From: Chlorobiota bacterium
Lineage (GTDB): Bacteria > Bacteroidota > Ignavibacteria > OLB7
Length of the DNA stretch: 64,000 bases
Reading direction: 5' to 3'
Assembly: GCA_028287785.1 (NCBI GenBank)
Contig: JAQBOZ010000007.1
Coordinates: 186,001 to 250,000, forward strand
Shown here: positions 36,577-48,023 of the stretch, piece after piece
Numbering within the stretch: the first letter of the stretch is position 1
Layout: every line of letters begins with the position of its first letter
Program-made: the position numbers and the translations under genes
The notes under the pieces: model-generated
Told to the model about the DNA's origin: nothing
Database searches by the model: none
Seen by the model: the letters and a program-made list of their open reading frames with translations, nothing else

Positions 36577-38886
36577 ATGCATTTTCAGATACCCATATCG
36601 ATCCGCGGCGGGCGATCGCTCGGGCTGCTTGCGCTTGTCGCCATCAGCCTGATCACGGCCACGGGCACCCTTCTCTCCCAGGACAACACCGCCGCGCTGA
36701 ACGGCTACGTGGTGGATGCCGACACAAAGGAGACATTGATCGGCGCCACCGTGGCGATCAAGGGGACGAAGCTGGGTGCCTTCACCAACAAGAGCGGCTA
36801 CTTCTCGATCAGGAACATCCCGCCGGGAAAACAGACGGTGACCATCTCCTCGGTCGGCTACGACCGGCAGGAGATCCCGATCAATTTCGTCGCCGATGAA
36901 TCGAGGAAGATGACCTTCACCCTCAAGCTCGGCGCCGTCTCCAGCGAAGGCGTTACCGTCACGACGGAACGGAACGTGGAGAAACGGCAGATCGATATCA
37001 GCAAGGTGAACATCCCCATCGCGCAGCTCAACCAGCTCAGGGTCGGCGGCGAGGCTGATGTCTTCCGCTCGCTTCAGTATCTGCCGGGCGTGCTGACATC
37101 ATCGCAGATATCGAGCGGCCTCTATATCCGCGGCGGCTCGCCGGATCAGAACCTGGTGCTGCTGGACGGCTCCACGGTCTACAACCCGACCCATCTCCTC
37201 GGCTTCTTCTCGGCCTTCAACCCCGATGCCGTGAAGGATCTGGATCTGATCAAGGGGGGATTCCCGGCGGAGTTCGGCGGAAGGCTTTCGGCGGTGCTGA
37301 ACCTGACGCAGAAGGATGGCAACCGGGAGAAGTTCGAGGGGGTGGCATCGCTTGGCGCCATCTCCTCCCGGCTCTCCCTTCAGGGGCCGATCGGCAATGG
37401 ATCGTGGTTTCTGGGGGGGCGGCGGACCTATCTGGATCTGCTGATAGGGCTGCTTCCGAAGGATAAGGAGAACCCGCTGCCGAACTTCAATTTCTACGAT
37501 CTGAACGGCAAGATCACCCAGGATCTCTCCGAAAACGACCGCATCTCCCTGACCGGATTCATGAGCGCCGACAAGCTCTCGCTGGATGGCGCGGGTCTCA
37601 GCTTCGGCATCGGCATCGGCAATCGCGCCGGCGCGTTCCGCTGGAATCATATCTTCGGCAACAACCTCTTCTCCACGCTCAACATCTCCGGCAGCCGCTA
37701 TGTGAACGGCTTCGACGGCGATCAGTCCGGCTTCGGGTTCAGCATTCAGAACACGATCGAGGATTACACGGCGCGCGGAAACGTGGAATGGTTCGCGTCC
37801 GACGCATTGACGGTGAAGGCGGGATTCGAGACATCGCGCTATATCTTCAACTATCTGAAGAACTTCACGGGAAAGAAGGATTCCACGGCGCAATCCGGGA
37901 CCGTCACCAGCGGATCGACGAACCTGACGGTGCGCGACTGGGCACACGCGGTGTTCGCGCAGACGAACTATCAGCTTACCGATCTCCTCTCGCTCCAGAT
38001 CGGCATCCGCGGCGGCTACTCCAACCTGAGCAACACCTACACGGCCGATCCCCGCGCGGCGATCCGGTATCAGTGGCAGGAGGATATCGCCTTCAAGGCG
38101 GCCTGGGGAATCTATCATCAGTATCTCCACCTGGCATCCGCCCCGGACTTCTCCTTCTTCGACACATGGCTGCCGACCGATTCCACGGTTTCGATAGGAC
38201 GGTCGGACCACTACATCTTCAGCGTCGAAACGTCGCCGGTCGATGGCTACGATCTGAACGTGGATACATACTACAAGAAGCTCTACAACATCAACGAGGC
38301 CAACCAGCTTGCCACCGATGTGAGAAATGTCTCCGATATCTTCTTCAGCGGCAACGGGACAGCCTACGGCGTGGAGGTGTTCCTCCAGAAGAAGAAGGGG
38401 GATTTCACCGGCTGGATAGGCTACGCCCTGGGCTATATCACCGCGCAGTTCGACAGCATCAACGGCGGAAAGGAGTTCCGTCCGAAATACGATCGCCGTC
38501 ACGATCTGAAGATCGTGGGACAGTACAAGATCAACGACCGCTGGGATCTGGGCGCATCCTTCTCCTTCCAGTCCGGCCAGTCGTACACGGGGGCCACGTC
38601 GCGCTTCAACACGGCGCTGCCGGGGGAGAGCACGGGCACCGATCTGGTGGTCCCGGCGCAGCGCTACGGGCTGCGGCTTCCGCCGTCGCATCAGTTGAAC
38701 ATCAACGCCAACTACAACTCCACGCTCTTCGGCCTGCCGATGCGGCTGCTGATCGATATCTACAACGTCTATTCCCGTCGCGATATCTGGTTCAGATATT
38801 ACGACACCAAGAAGACCGTCACCGAGGTCACGGATGTGCGGCTGCTGCCGATCCTCCCCACGGTATCGCTCGAAGTAAAATTCTAA
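36577..38886 (+). CDS. TonB-dependent outer-membrane receptor
   Basis: The 769-residue protein has a signal peptide, an N-terminal carboxypeptidase-regulatory-like domain (LNGYVVDADTKETLIGATVA, SGYFSIRNIPPGKQTVTISS), a plug domain (PGVLTSSQISSGLYIRGGSP, LLDGSTVYNPTHLLGFFSAF, GGFPAEFGGRLSAVLNL) and a beta barrel ending in VSLEVKF with an aromatic last residue. These proteins import a ligand with TonB energy. The gene is followed after 18 bases by a DUF4249 lipoprotein, a common two-gene unit in Bacteroidetes whose ligand is unknown. AGGAAC lies upstream of the ATG. Confidence 0.93.
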   Translation: MHFQIPISIRGGRSLGLLALVAISLITATGTLLSQDNTAALNGYVVDADTKETLIGATVAIKGTKLGAFTNKSGYFSIRNIPPGKQTVTISSVGYDRQEIPINFVADESRKMTFTLKLGAVSSEGVTVTTERNVEKRQIDISKVNIPIAQLNQLRVGGEADVFRSLQYLPGVLTSSQISSGLYIRGGSPDQNLVLLDGSTVYNPTHLLGFFSAFNPDAVKDLDLIKGGFPAEFGGRLSAVLNLTQKDGNREKFEGVASLGAISSRLSLQGPIGNGSWFLGGRRTYLDLLIGLLPKDKENPLPNFNFYDLNGKITQDLSENDRISLTGFMSADKLSLDGAGLSFGIGIGNRAGAFRWNHIFGNNLFSTLNISGSRYVNGFDGDQSGFGFSIQNTIEDYTARGNVEWFASDALTVKAGFETSRYIFNYLKNFTGKKDSTAQSGTVTSGSTNLTVRDWAHAVFAQTNYQLTDLLSLQIGIRGGYSNLSNTYTADPRAAIRYQWQEDIAFKAAWGIYHQYLHLASAPDFSFFDTWLPTDSTVSIGRSDHYIFSVETSPVDGYDLNVDTYYKKLYNINEANQLATDVRNVSDIFFSGNGTAYGVEVFLQKKKGDFTGWIGYALGYITAQFDSINGGKEFRPKYDRRHDLKIVGQYKINDRWDLGASFSFQSGQSYTGATSRFNTALPGESTGTDLVVPAQRYGLRLPPSHQLNINANYNSTLFGLPMRLLIDIYNVYSRRDIWFRYYDTKKTVTEVTDVRLLPILPTVSLEVKF

Positions 38887-38904
38887 CGGAGAGGAGAGAA
38901 CATC

Positions 38905-39798
38905 ATGATGATAACGAAGCTGATGAGGGGAGCACTGCTCGCGATGGGATGCGCTCTGACTCTCCTTGTGGCGGCCTGCGGCGATGCCCCGCCGACCGAT
39001 TATATCCCGCAGTATGTGGTGCAGGCCTATCTGATCGTGGACAGCCCGCTTGTCGCCGTCAGGATCACCCGCTCGCAGTCGGTCACCGATACGTTCAAGG
39101 TGGCGAACGGCGCGGTTCCCGATGCCGATGTCAGGATCATCACCGGCGGCCAGACGCTGCCGCTGCAATACCGGAGGACGGAGGGAGATGCGATCGGTGA
39201 ATACTACTACCCGGACACAACGGTCCGCATCCGGCCGAACACACAGTACAGGATCGAGGTGCGGGCGAAGGATGGATCGTTCCTCACGGCGCAGACCACC
39301 ACGCCGGAACGGATCTCATGGGTGAAGCCGCCGTTCGATACGCTTCAGTATCCGATCGATACCCTCTCCCTGCTCTCCCCCGACTCACTGAAGCTGAAGT
39401 GGAACGCGGTTCCGAACATGAGCGAATATCTGATCTCCATCCGCTGCCTCGATACCGCGGAATATGGAAAATATCTCAACCCGCCAACCGCGGAGAAGAA
39501 CCGGCGGATGGTCAGGAAGTTCGAGGATCAGGACCCGCAGTACGCCGAGGTAATCCGCTGGGGCTTCCTCGCCAGCACCGAAACGCCGACGATGTGGGCG
39601 GCGTTCAAATGGTACGGGAAGCAGGTGGTGACGATCTACGCGCCGGATCAGAGCATGGTGCGGTGGTTCAAGATGACCAACTGGGGGGGGAACGGCCAGT
39701 ACAATCCGCTCCTCAGCAACGTGGAGGGAGGGCTCGGCGTCTTCACATCCGCGTCGGCAGCCAGCAAGGAGGTTTTTGTGCTCAAGAACCAGCCGTAG
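38905..39798 (+). CDS. DUF4249 family lipoprotein
   Basis: The 297-residue protein has a lipoprotein signal (GCALTLLVAACGD). The mature part has the order expected of DUF4249: VVQAYLIVDSPLVAVRITRS, PDADVRIITGG, NTQYRIEVRAKDGSFLTAQT, then a fibronectin-like segment that begins LKLKWNAVPNMSEYL. DUF4249 genes normally lie directly downstream of a TonB receptor and act at the outer membrane as its partner, with unknown ligand. It is 18 bases after the receptor gene and ends at a terminator, so the pair is one operon. Confidence 0.85.
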   Translation: MMITKLMRGALLAMGCALTLLVAACGDAPPTDYIPQYVVQAYLIVDSPLVAVRITRSQSVTDTFKVANGAVPDADVRIITGGQTLPLQYRRTEGDAIGEYYYPDTTVRIRPNTQYRIEVRAKDGSFLTAQTTTPERISWVKPPFDTLQYPIDTLSLLSPDSLKLKWNAVPNMSEYLISIRCLDTAEYGKYLNPPTAEKNRRMVRKFEDQDPQYAEVIRWGFLASTETPTMWAAFKWYGKQVVTIYAPDQSMVRWFKMTNWGGNGQYNPLLSNVEGGLGVFTSASAASKEVFVLKNQP

Positions 39799-39836
39799 CG
39801 CGGGGATGGACATGGCCGCCGGGTGATGATGGTTTC

Positions 39837-39864
39837 GGGGCGATCGATCGATCGCCCTTTTTTT
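39837..39864 (+). terminator. Strong intrinsic terminator
   Basis: GGGCGATC...GATCGCCC followed by TTTTTTT lies 38 bases after the DUF4249 stop codon. It is one of the clearest rho-independent terminators in the window. Confidence 0.85.
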
Positions 39865-39904
39865 ATGCGACAACCGGGGGAATTATTCCGGGAAGGAAAT
39901 CGGG

Positions 39905-40288
39905 TCAGTTCAGAAACCCCTCATAATATCCGGCCGCATCGTATCCCCAGATTTTCGTCACCACGCCATCCACGATGCGGGCCCGGACCATATACGGAGC
40001 GCCGGAGATCGTGGTCCCCTGCTGGTCGATATCGTACGGCTCGGCGGAATCGCCCGGCCGGCCGGCGCGGATAACGGAATATCGATAGAACGTCCCGGAG
40101 CAATCGACGCCGTAGGCCAGCGCGCAGCATCCGGTATCGGTATCGATCAGCATCACCACGAATGCCCCGCCATATCCGTTGCGGCAATGAAGAGCACTGT
40201 AACGGGGCTCGATCCCGCAGAAGGCCGTCTGCATCCATGCAAGGCTGAGACATACCACGACAATACCGACGCGAAGCGATCGCAGCAT
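39905..40288 (-). CDS. Small secreted protein, paralogue of the neighbouring gene
   Basis: The frame opens at 40342, but Met at 40288 is preceded by AAAGGAA and starts a signal peptide (GIVVVCLSLAWMQTAFC), so I prefer it; the product is 127 residues. The mature part has four Cys and reads HCRNGYGGAFVVMLID, YGVDCSGTFYRYSVI, and a VRARIVDGVVTKIWGYD ending. The order of these segments matches the gene upstream at 40351-40737. The two genes are 62 bases apart on one strand and are probably an old tandem duplication. Function unknown. Confidence 0.7.
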   Translation of the reverse strand: MLRSLRVGIVVVCLSLAWMQTAFCGIEPRYSALHCRNGYGGAFVVMLIDTDTGCCALAYGVDCSGTFYRYSVIRAGRPGDSAEPYDIDQQGTTISGAPYMVRARIVDGVVTKIWGYDAAGYYEGFLN

Positions 40289-40350
40289 ATGTGTTCCTTT
40301 TAGACTTTGGAAAAGTGGTGCTCCTCTCTCTCCCGGAAGCAATGATAGAG

Positions 40351-40737
40351 CTATAAAAGGTTGGGAACATCCAGCATCCAGTATGTCCCGTCAACGCCAC
40401 GCCCCCATGCGCTGGTGACATCTCCGGCCGCGTTGACGTTGTACCGGACCCAGTATCCGGTTCCGTTGTAAACGTAGTCGCTCGCCATCCCCGGATTATC
40501 GGGCACGGTGACGATGGAGCAGTGCCCGACCCACGTCTCGCCGGCGCAGTTGGTCCCCCACATCCCTATGATGCGCCCGGTGCCGTCATCGATATTGGTG
40601 ATGGTGATCCATTTATTCCCGTTGGCGCAGTTCCCGAACTCGGCAATCTGCGCTATCCCGGCGTGGGCCGCCGTCGCCGCCGTAACAAGAACGATGGCCG
40701 CCACCATCAGCCTGACATGCCCTATCATGATCTTCAC
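40351..40737 (-). CDS. Small secreted protein, first of a tandem pair
   Basis: The 128-residue protein has a signal peptide ending ATAAHA. The mature part has three Cys (NCANG, NCAG, HCS) and the pattern NCANGNKWITITNIDDGTGR, WGTNCAGETWVGHCSIV, NGTGYWVRYNVNAAGDV and AWGRGVDGTYW. It parallels the second gene position by position in the glycine and cysteine framework, although identity is low. No known family is apparent. It is likely periplasmic or extracellular and the promoter must lie in the 320 bases upstream. Confidence 0.7.
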   Translation of the reverse strand: MKIMIGHVRLMVAAIVLVTAATAAHAGIAQIAEFGNCANGNKWITITNIDDGTGRIIGMWGTNCAGETWVGHCSIVTVPDNPGMASDYVYNGTGYWVRYNVNAAGDVTSAWGRGVDGTYWMLDVPNLL

Positions 40738-41062
40738 CCGAAATAGTATTGAGGAAATATTACTCGCGCCCGATATTCAGAAAAACCGCCCTCCGGCAAA
40801 CGAATCATTACCGGTACTGTTGGTAAGATGATTTCTGCGCCGAAAAATGCACGCAAGCCGGGCAACGCGATGGAGATTTCCGTGATATTGTATGGCATCG
40901 CTTACCAATTGGGCCATTTGGGATCGAATATGGGGGAATCGACCGCGGAAAATGCCGCGGGGTTACGCCGCCGGATGATCGATATCGCGTGAGAATATCG
41001 TCGGCCGAGAGTGTTTTAAAATATACTTTTGATCCGACATATGCCACTGGATAAAATTATTG
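40738..41062. other. Intergenic region between a secreted-protein gene and the palindromic repeat
   Basis: About 325 bases with no gene that I can support. It should hold the promoter of the tandem secreted-protein genes and ends at the left terminal repeat of copy 3. Confidence 0.35.
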
Positions 41063-41369
41063 GCAGTGACTCAGGTTGAATCCAGTCTTCCGTCTGCTGA
41101 ACAATCATCGAGCGACGATCCATGCTTCACTCTTCAAGCTCCGTGGGAGCGCGCCGGTTGTAGCAACGATGCTCCCATCTCCCGCTCAAGCTCCATCGGA
41201 GCGTACCATCCCCGCATCCGTGCCAAATGGTACGCTCCGATGGAGCTTCAGATCACGGAAGGCGTGGCATCGCTACAACCGGTACGCCCCGATGGGGCTG
41301 GAAGGAGAGATGCCGAATGCCCTCGATGAGTCCGAACAGCATGAACCGTATCCCAACCTGAGTCACTAC
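41063..41369 (+). mobile_element. Palindromic repeat family, copy 3
   Basis: A 307-base unit with GCAGTGACTCAG and CTGAGTCACTAC at its ends. It contains the same nested palindromes as copies 2 and 4, in the same order. The flanks (AAAATTATTG left, CATCGTCCGC right) show no target duplication, so this copy is older or its flank has rearranged. It lies 150 bases upstream of the arginase-family gene. Confidence 0.75.
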
Positions 41370-41519
41370 CATCGTCCGCGACTCATCCCGGATTATTCAT
41401 CTCATGACGACCGGGATGGTTCCGGGAGATATCTTGCGCGTCATTATCCCGGCCGCGGTTGCATCGCGCGCACGAGCCGGCCCGTGCACTATCCGCCGAC
41501 GGCATTCATCGGAGCCCTT

Positions 41520-42494
41520 ATGGATATCTCCTCCCTGGCCCCCCTCGTTGCTCCCCCGGAGCCACGCCTCTTCTTCACGAAGAACGATCCGGCCGATCCC
41601 CGGATGGGTGATATCATCTCGCGTGACCCGAACATCATCCCGGAGAGCGCGAGCGTGGTGCTGATCGGGGTGCCGCAGGATATCGGCGTGCAGCGGAACG
41701 GCGGACGAGCCGGCGCGGCGGCGGCTCCCGATGCCATACGGGCGATGCTCTACAGGCTGACCCCCTTCGATATCGCCAGCGGGCGCTCCATCCCCGATGG
41801 CTTCCTCCACGATCTGGGAAACATCCGTGTCGATGGGGAGCTGGAGGAGATTCACGAACGGCTTGCGGAGGTTGTGGCGCTCCTCTGCCGGGCCGGGCTG
41901 ATCCCGCTGGTGCTCGGCGGCGGGCACGATACCACGTATGCCGCCGCGAGCGGAGCATACGCGGCGCACGGCCCGCTCGGGATGATCAACCTGGACGCCC
42001 ACCTCGACGTCCGCCCGCCGAACCCGCTCAGGAATTCCGGGACATCGTTCAGGATGCTGATCGAGGAGGGAAAGCTGGCGCCGGAGAGCTTTGTGGAGTT
42101 CGGCATTCAGAGCTTCGCGAACGCGGCGGCGCACGCGGAGTGGCTGACAGGCATGGGAGGAAGGATCATGACGCTGGATGGGATCAGGGAACGCGGCTTC
42201 ACCGAATCGCTCCGGACGGCGTATGAAATCGCCAGCGCCGGCGTGACGCGCTGCTATGGAACGCTCGATATCGACGGCGTTCGCGGGGCCGAGGCGCCGG
42301 GAGTTTCGGCGGTGATGCCTGACGGGTTCTCCGCCGCGCATCTGCTGGCGACGGCACGCCTGCTCGGAAGCAGGCCCGCAATCGCGGCGCTCGATATCGT
42401 CGAGATGAACCCACGGTTCGATATCGACGACATCACCGCGAAGCTGGCGGCACATGCGGCGCTACGGTTTGTGATGGGAGCCCTGGAGCGGTAG
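41520..42494 (+). CDS. Arginase/agmatinase/formimidoylglutamase family ureohydrolase
   Basis: The 324-residue protein has GGGHDTTYAAAS, NLDAHLDVRPPNP (the DAHxD manganese motif) and TLDIDGVRGAEAPGVS, the family's metal-binding set. The last motif carries an RGAEAPG pattern typical of HutG-like formimidoylglutamases rather than arginases. It hydrolyses a guanidino or formimino group in the cytoplasm. A frame is open upstream to 41076, but it runs through the palindromic repeat; GGAG six bases before the ATG at 41520 supports the start given. It converges on the methyltransferase gene nine bases away. Confidence 0.88.
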   Translation: MDISSLAPLVAPPEPRLFFTKNDPADPRMGDIISRDPNIIPESASVVLIGVPQDIGVQRNGGRAGAAAAPDAIRAMLYRLTPFDIASGRSIPDGFLHDLGNIRVDGELEEIHERLAEVVALLCRAGLIPLVLGGGHDTTYAAASGAYAAHGPLGMINLDAHLDVRPPNPLRNSGTSFRMLIEEGKLAPESFVEFGIQSFANAAAHAEWLTGMGGRIMTLDGIRERGFTESLRTAYEIASAGVTRCYGTLDIDGVRGAEAPGVSAVMPDGFSAAHLLATARLLGSRPAIAALDIVEMNPRFDIDDITAKLAAHAALRFVMGALER

Positions 42495-42503
42495 CCGGCG
42501 GCA

Positions 42504-43238
42504 TCAATGAACGCGCTCGAAGACGAGCTGCATCCGGGGATGCTCGGCCGTGGCGGGGACATCGGCGGAGCATTCGCTGCACGCGAGCAGGAGCGCCAGA
42601 TCGTGGTTGGCGGCGATGCCGGCGATCTCCCCCGGCGTGAACAGATGAGGATCGACCAGCCCGGCCAGCGGAGCCGCGAGCGACGCCAGATCCTCGCGAT
42701 GCCTCATAAACGGCAGATGAATCCTCTCCCGCCGCATCGCCGCGGTGGGAAGGCCCAGGTCGTACTCGAACTGACCGGAGGAGGCGCTCCCACGTGTGTA
42801 ATAGAGCCGGTTGTAGAGATCGAGAATCAGCCGCCCGCCGGGTCGCAGCAGCCGCCGAAGCTGGGCGAAGAGCCTCACCTGCGCCACGCCGTCGAAAAAC
42901 CCGTAGCTCTGCCAGAGGAGCACCACGCCATCGTAGCGTTCATCGATCACATCAAGCGAGCGGAGATCGGCCTCGATAAACGTGGCGGCGACGCCCAGGC
43001 TCCGGGCCGTGTCGCTCGCCACCCGAAGCGCCATCCGGTCCAGATCGGCGCCGGTGACGGTGTAACCGCGGGCCGCCAGCTCCACCGAGAAGCGACCCGC
43101 GCCGCAGGCCAGATCCAGGATGCGGCAATGCGTTCCGATCGGCACGAATCGCGCTATGAAATCGCACTCGCGCACGGTCTGCTCATGAGGGATATCGCTT
43201 GCGTAAAGCGCCTTCCACATATCATCGGGGGAGATCAT
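42504..43238 (-). CDS. Class I SAM-dependent methyltransferase
   Basis: The 244-residue protein has the Rossmann methyltransferase core: motif I RILDLACGAGRFSVELAARG, the acidic GADLDRMAL that follows, and GVVLLWQSYGFF as motif IV. After it comes LLRPGGRLILDLYN, a typical post-IV segment. The methyl acceptor is not evident. The gene converges with the ureohydrolase gene and lies 70 bases after the start of the MFS permease gene on the same strand, so the two may share a transcript. Confidence 0.85.
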   Translation of the reverse strand: MISPDDMWKALYASDIPHEQTVRECDFIARFVPIGTHCRILDLACGAGRFSVELAARGYTVTGADLDRMALRVASDTARSLGVAATFIEADLRSLDVIDERYDGVVLLWQSYGFFDGVAQVRLFAQLRRLLRPGGRLILDLYNRLYYTRGSASSGQFEYDLGLPTAAMRRERIHLPFMRHREDLASLAAPLAGLVDPHLFTPGEIAGIAANHDLALLLACSECSADVPATAEHPRMQLVFERVH

Positions 43239-43308
43239 CGGTAGCCTTTGTACGTCGTTTCACTTCGCCGGAGGCCGTGTCACGAGCGGGGAGGCCGATA
43301 CGATTCTC

Positions 43309-44571
43309 TCAGCCTGCCTCCACCTCCCGTCCGGCGCGGACATCAGGTGTACGAAGCATCAAAATCATGCCGATAACGAACATCACCCCGAGAATCAGCA
43401 TCGCCGGCCGCTGGCCGTAGCGTTGCGAGACCTCGCCGAAGACAAGCGGCCCGATCACCGCCGATGCCTTGCCGAAGAACCCGTCGTAGAACCCGAAGAA
43501 CTCCGTCTGCTTGTCCGCCGGCGTCAGCAGCGCCATCATGGTGCGGCTGCACGACTGCGATGAGCCGAGCGCCAGCCCCGCCACGCCCCCCAGCACGAAG
43601 AACTGCCCCGCGTTGGTCACCCAGAACGCGGCCCCCAGCACGATCGCGATCCAGATCGTCAGCGTGATCATGATCGACTGCCGCACGCCGATCCGGTTGG
43701 TGATTCCACCGAAGATGAGCGACCCCACCAGCGCGGAGCCCTGAACGATCATGAAGAAGTAGATCAGGCTCTCCGTCTTCAGCTTCAGCGTCTCGCTGGC
43801 GAAGATGCCGGCAAAGAGAATCACCGTCAGAATGCTGTCGTTGTAGATGAAGAACGCCAGGAGGAATTTCCTGATAGAATCGTAGCGGCGGAGATGGGAA
43901 AGCGTTTCCCGCAGCCGCGTATACCCGATCGTGAAGAGATTTCCGCGAACCTCCTCGCGGGCCGCCCGTTCCCTGACGACGAAAAAGAGCGGAAGCGAGG
44001 CGATGGCGAAGAACGTCCCGGCGATCAGAAAGGTGAGCTTCGTGTCCGCCTCGGTGATCACCGGCCTGCTGAGAATGGGAAGGACGATAAAGAGGATCAC
44101 GAACGACCCGAGATAGCCCATCGCGAAGCCATAGCCCGAGACTTTTCCGTAATCCTCCGGGTTGGCGATATCGGGAAGAAAAGCATCGTAGAAGATGGTC
44201 CCCCCCTCGAACCCGACGTTCGCCACCACCAGCAGGAACACGCCGAGCGCGATGGTGCCGGCGCCGGTGAAATAGAGCCCGAAGGTGGCAAGGATGCAGG
44301 CGACGGTGAAGATGGCGAGGAGAAACTTCTTCCTGTTGGTCACATCGGCAAGCGAGCCGAGGAACGGGCCGATGACCGCGGTGATAAGCATCGAGGCGGA
44401 GATGGCGCGTCCCCAGTATGCTTCGTTGCCGCCGGCGATCGTATTGCGGAAGTAGATCGGGAAGACGAGCGTGATGATGATCACATAGAAGCCGGTGTTC
44501 GCGAAGTCGAACAGCGTCCACGAGATGATCTCGCCCCATCCCGCCTTGTTCGGCCGAATCGATTGTTGCAT
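43309..44571 (-). CDS. MFS transporter, UMF1 (Atg22-like) family
   Basis: The 420-residue protein has 12 predicted membrane segments and starts SWTLFDFANTGFYVIIITLV, the UMF1 signature (the DFANT motif), followed by FLGSLADVTNRKKFL as the loop 2-3 motif. The second half contains GSLIFGGITNRIGVRQSIMI and FFGFYDGFFGKASAVIGPL. UMF1 members are uncharacterised exporters related to vacuolar effluxer Atg22. The methyltransferase gene follows. Confidence 0.88.
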   Translation of the reverse strand: MQQSIRPNKAGWGEIISWTLFDFANTGFYVIIITLVFPIYFRNTIAGGNEAYWGRAISASMLITAVIGPFLGSLADVTNRKKFLLAIFTVACILATFGLYFTGAGTIALGVFLLVVANVGFEGGTIFYDAFLPDIANPEDYGKVSGYGFAMGYLGSFVILFIVLPILSRPVITEADTKLTFLIAGTFFAIASLPLFFVVRERAAREEVRGNLFTIGYTRLRETLSHLRRYDSIRKFLLAFFIYNDSILTVILFAGIFASETLKLKTESLIYFFMIVQGSALVGSLIFGGITNRIGVRQSIMITLTIWIAIVLGAAFWVTNAGQFFVLGGVAGLALGSSQSCSRTMMALLTPADKQTEFFGFYDGFFGKASAVIGPLVFGEVSQRYGQRPAMLILGVMFVIGMILMLRTPDVRAGREVEAG

Positions 44572-44615
44572 GTAGTATGAGCGTGGGCCGCCGGCGTGGG
44601 GATACCGGAAATGAT
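44572..44615. promoter_or_regulatory. Short gap upstream of the UMF1 permease gene
   Basis: The permease start (44571) is followed directly by the left 83-bp repeat of the fic cassette. Insertion of that cassette may have changed the permease promoter. No clear box is visible. Confidence 0.2.
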
Positions 44616-44698
44616 TGCGCTGGCCCGGCGTGCGGCTCCGGCGGCTATGAATATCGCCACATAATACGGGAAGCCTGATCTATGAGGCAACCGGTATC
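44616..44698 (+). repeat. Left 83-bp direct repeat flanking the fic cassette
   Basis: This block matches 45962-46044 with three mismatches in 83 positions. In the right copy it covers the 3' end of the dinB-family gene and its downstream flank; here it is an orphan fragment of it. The repeat therefore marks the boundary of an inserted segment. Confidence 0.85.
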
Positions 44699-44772
44699 GC
44701 TGCCGTGGTTCTTGATCCCGGACATTGAACGCTGCATTCATCAGCCATTAATGTAACGGAACCGCCTTTGCT

Positions 44773-45893
44773 TTACATTAGGAACAAACTAAAGTAAGCT
44801 TCGAAGGAATAGACGCGATAGCGCTCTCCCCCGGTAACCTCAGTAAGAATGCCGATACGCTGCAATTCCCCCAGCAGGGCATTGACCGTAGGGTGCGTAA
44901 TACCCAGCTCGGTTACCAGGTCGGCCGATGTGATTCTCGGTCGTCGATACAGCACGTTAAGAGCACGCCGGGCATTGGGTGCCCGTTTCCCCAACCCCAG
45001 GATTCGTTGTTCAACATCGGTTCGTAGCGCCAAAATCTTCCGGAACGTGTCACGCCCCTTGGGGGCAGTCTCGGCCATCCCATTGAGGAAGAAACGCACC
45101 CAATGAATAACGTCATCTGCCTGACGTACCCGCATAAGAGCATCGTAATAGCTTGCTCTGTTACGTTCGAAGAAATCGGATAGATAGAGCGATGGCTTGG
45201 CTGGAAGCCCATGGCTGACCAGATATAACGGCCGATTCGCCCATTGCCGTCCAGAAAGGGGTGGATTGTCTCGAACTGATAATGGCTGATGGCAATACGG
45301 ATCAGATGGGGCACCATGATGGCTTCGTTATGCCAGAACGCCTCCAGATCCCCCATCAGCTCAGACACATCGTTTTGGTGCGGTGGAATGAAGACGGCGT
45401 CGGCAAGGCTGGAACCACCGATCCAGTTCTGGCTGGACCGAAACTCTCCCGGCTGTTTATGTTCCCCGCGCACGCCCTGCATCAGAATAGCATGAGTGTC
45501 CTTGAGAAGCCGGTTGGAGAGAGGCATGGTTTCCAGTGCTCCAACGGAAATATTGATAGCATCGATATAGTTGCGGACCTCACGCCAGTCGTCACGCTTC
45601 TCGGGCTGAATCTGCTCCTCGTGAAGGATTGCCTCCTCCATGCCGGTCTGTGTCCCTTCAATCCGGCTGGAAGTCTGGGCCTCTTTCACTACATGCATCT
45701 GTATGAACAGATCTATATCGGGCACGATAAGAGAAAAGGCATTCAGTTCCCCAAGCGCCTGGGTAGCTTTCTCCAGAAGAGCATTGACCGTTGGATCCTC
45801 CCAGACCCACTCTCTGTTGACCGTCGCCGGTTGAAAGCTCTTGTACTTGTATTGCTGACGCCATACACCCGACTGGAACTGCTCTAGCTTCAT
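44773..45893 (-). pseudogene. Fic family protein (adenylyltransferase/AMPylase) gene, broken after the Fic motif
   Basis: The frame runs well from Met at 45893 (AGG upstream) through the Fic N-terminal domain (SSRIEGTQTGMEEAI, probable inhibitory helix) to HPFLDGNGRIGR, the full catalytic motif. The frame then fails. The correct continuation reads LYLVSHGLPAKPSLYLSDFF one frame over and goes on to the C-terminal winged-helix domain (ITSADLVTELGITHPTVNAL) ending at 44773. A family member has about four residues (LLIT-like) between GRIGR and LYLV, so a 13-base deletion fits. The product would lack the C-terminal half. Confidence 0.8.
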
Positions 45894-45961
45894 TGACCTG
45901 GCTTGTATGATGTGGTCGTTAACGCATCCCGCCATCCATTCCACCGATATAGGTATCCAAG

Positions 45962-46025
45962 TGCGCTGGCCCGGCGTGCAGCTCCGGCGGCTATGAATAT
46001 CGCCACATAATACGGGAAGCCCGAT

Positions 46026-46044
<19 letters not shown>
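45962..46044 (+). repeat. Right 83-bp direct repeat flanking the fic cassette
   Basis: Second copy of 44616-44698. It overlaps the last codons of the dinB-family gene. The pair brackets about 1.26 kb that contains only the fic gene. Confidence 0.85.
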
Positions 46045-47946
<1,902 letters not shown>

Positions 47947-48023
47947 GCACGGCTCCCGAGGGAGCGGTCCGCGAACGGATCGGCCGGCCCGAATCACTTA
48001 CATAACAATCGAATCGGCGAGCA

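Noticed and set aside
37099-39168. A 689-codon frame on the minus strand
   Set aside because: It lies entirely across the TonB receptor and part of the DUF4249 gene, whose plus-strand products have clear signals and motifs. The antisense product has no recognisable protein character; it is a high-GC shadow.
41076-41519. N-terminal extension of the ureohydrolase through the palindromic repeat
   Set aside because: The extra 148 residues translate the repeat copy 3; the good ribosome site at 41511 points to the start at 41520.
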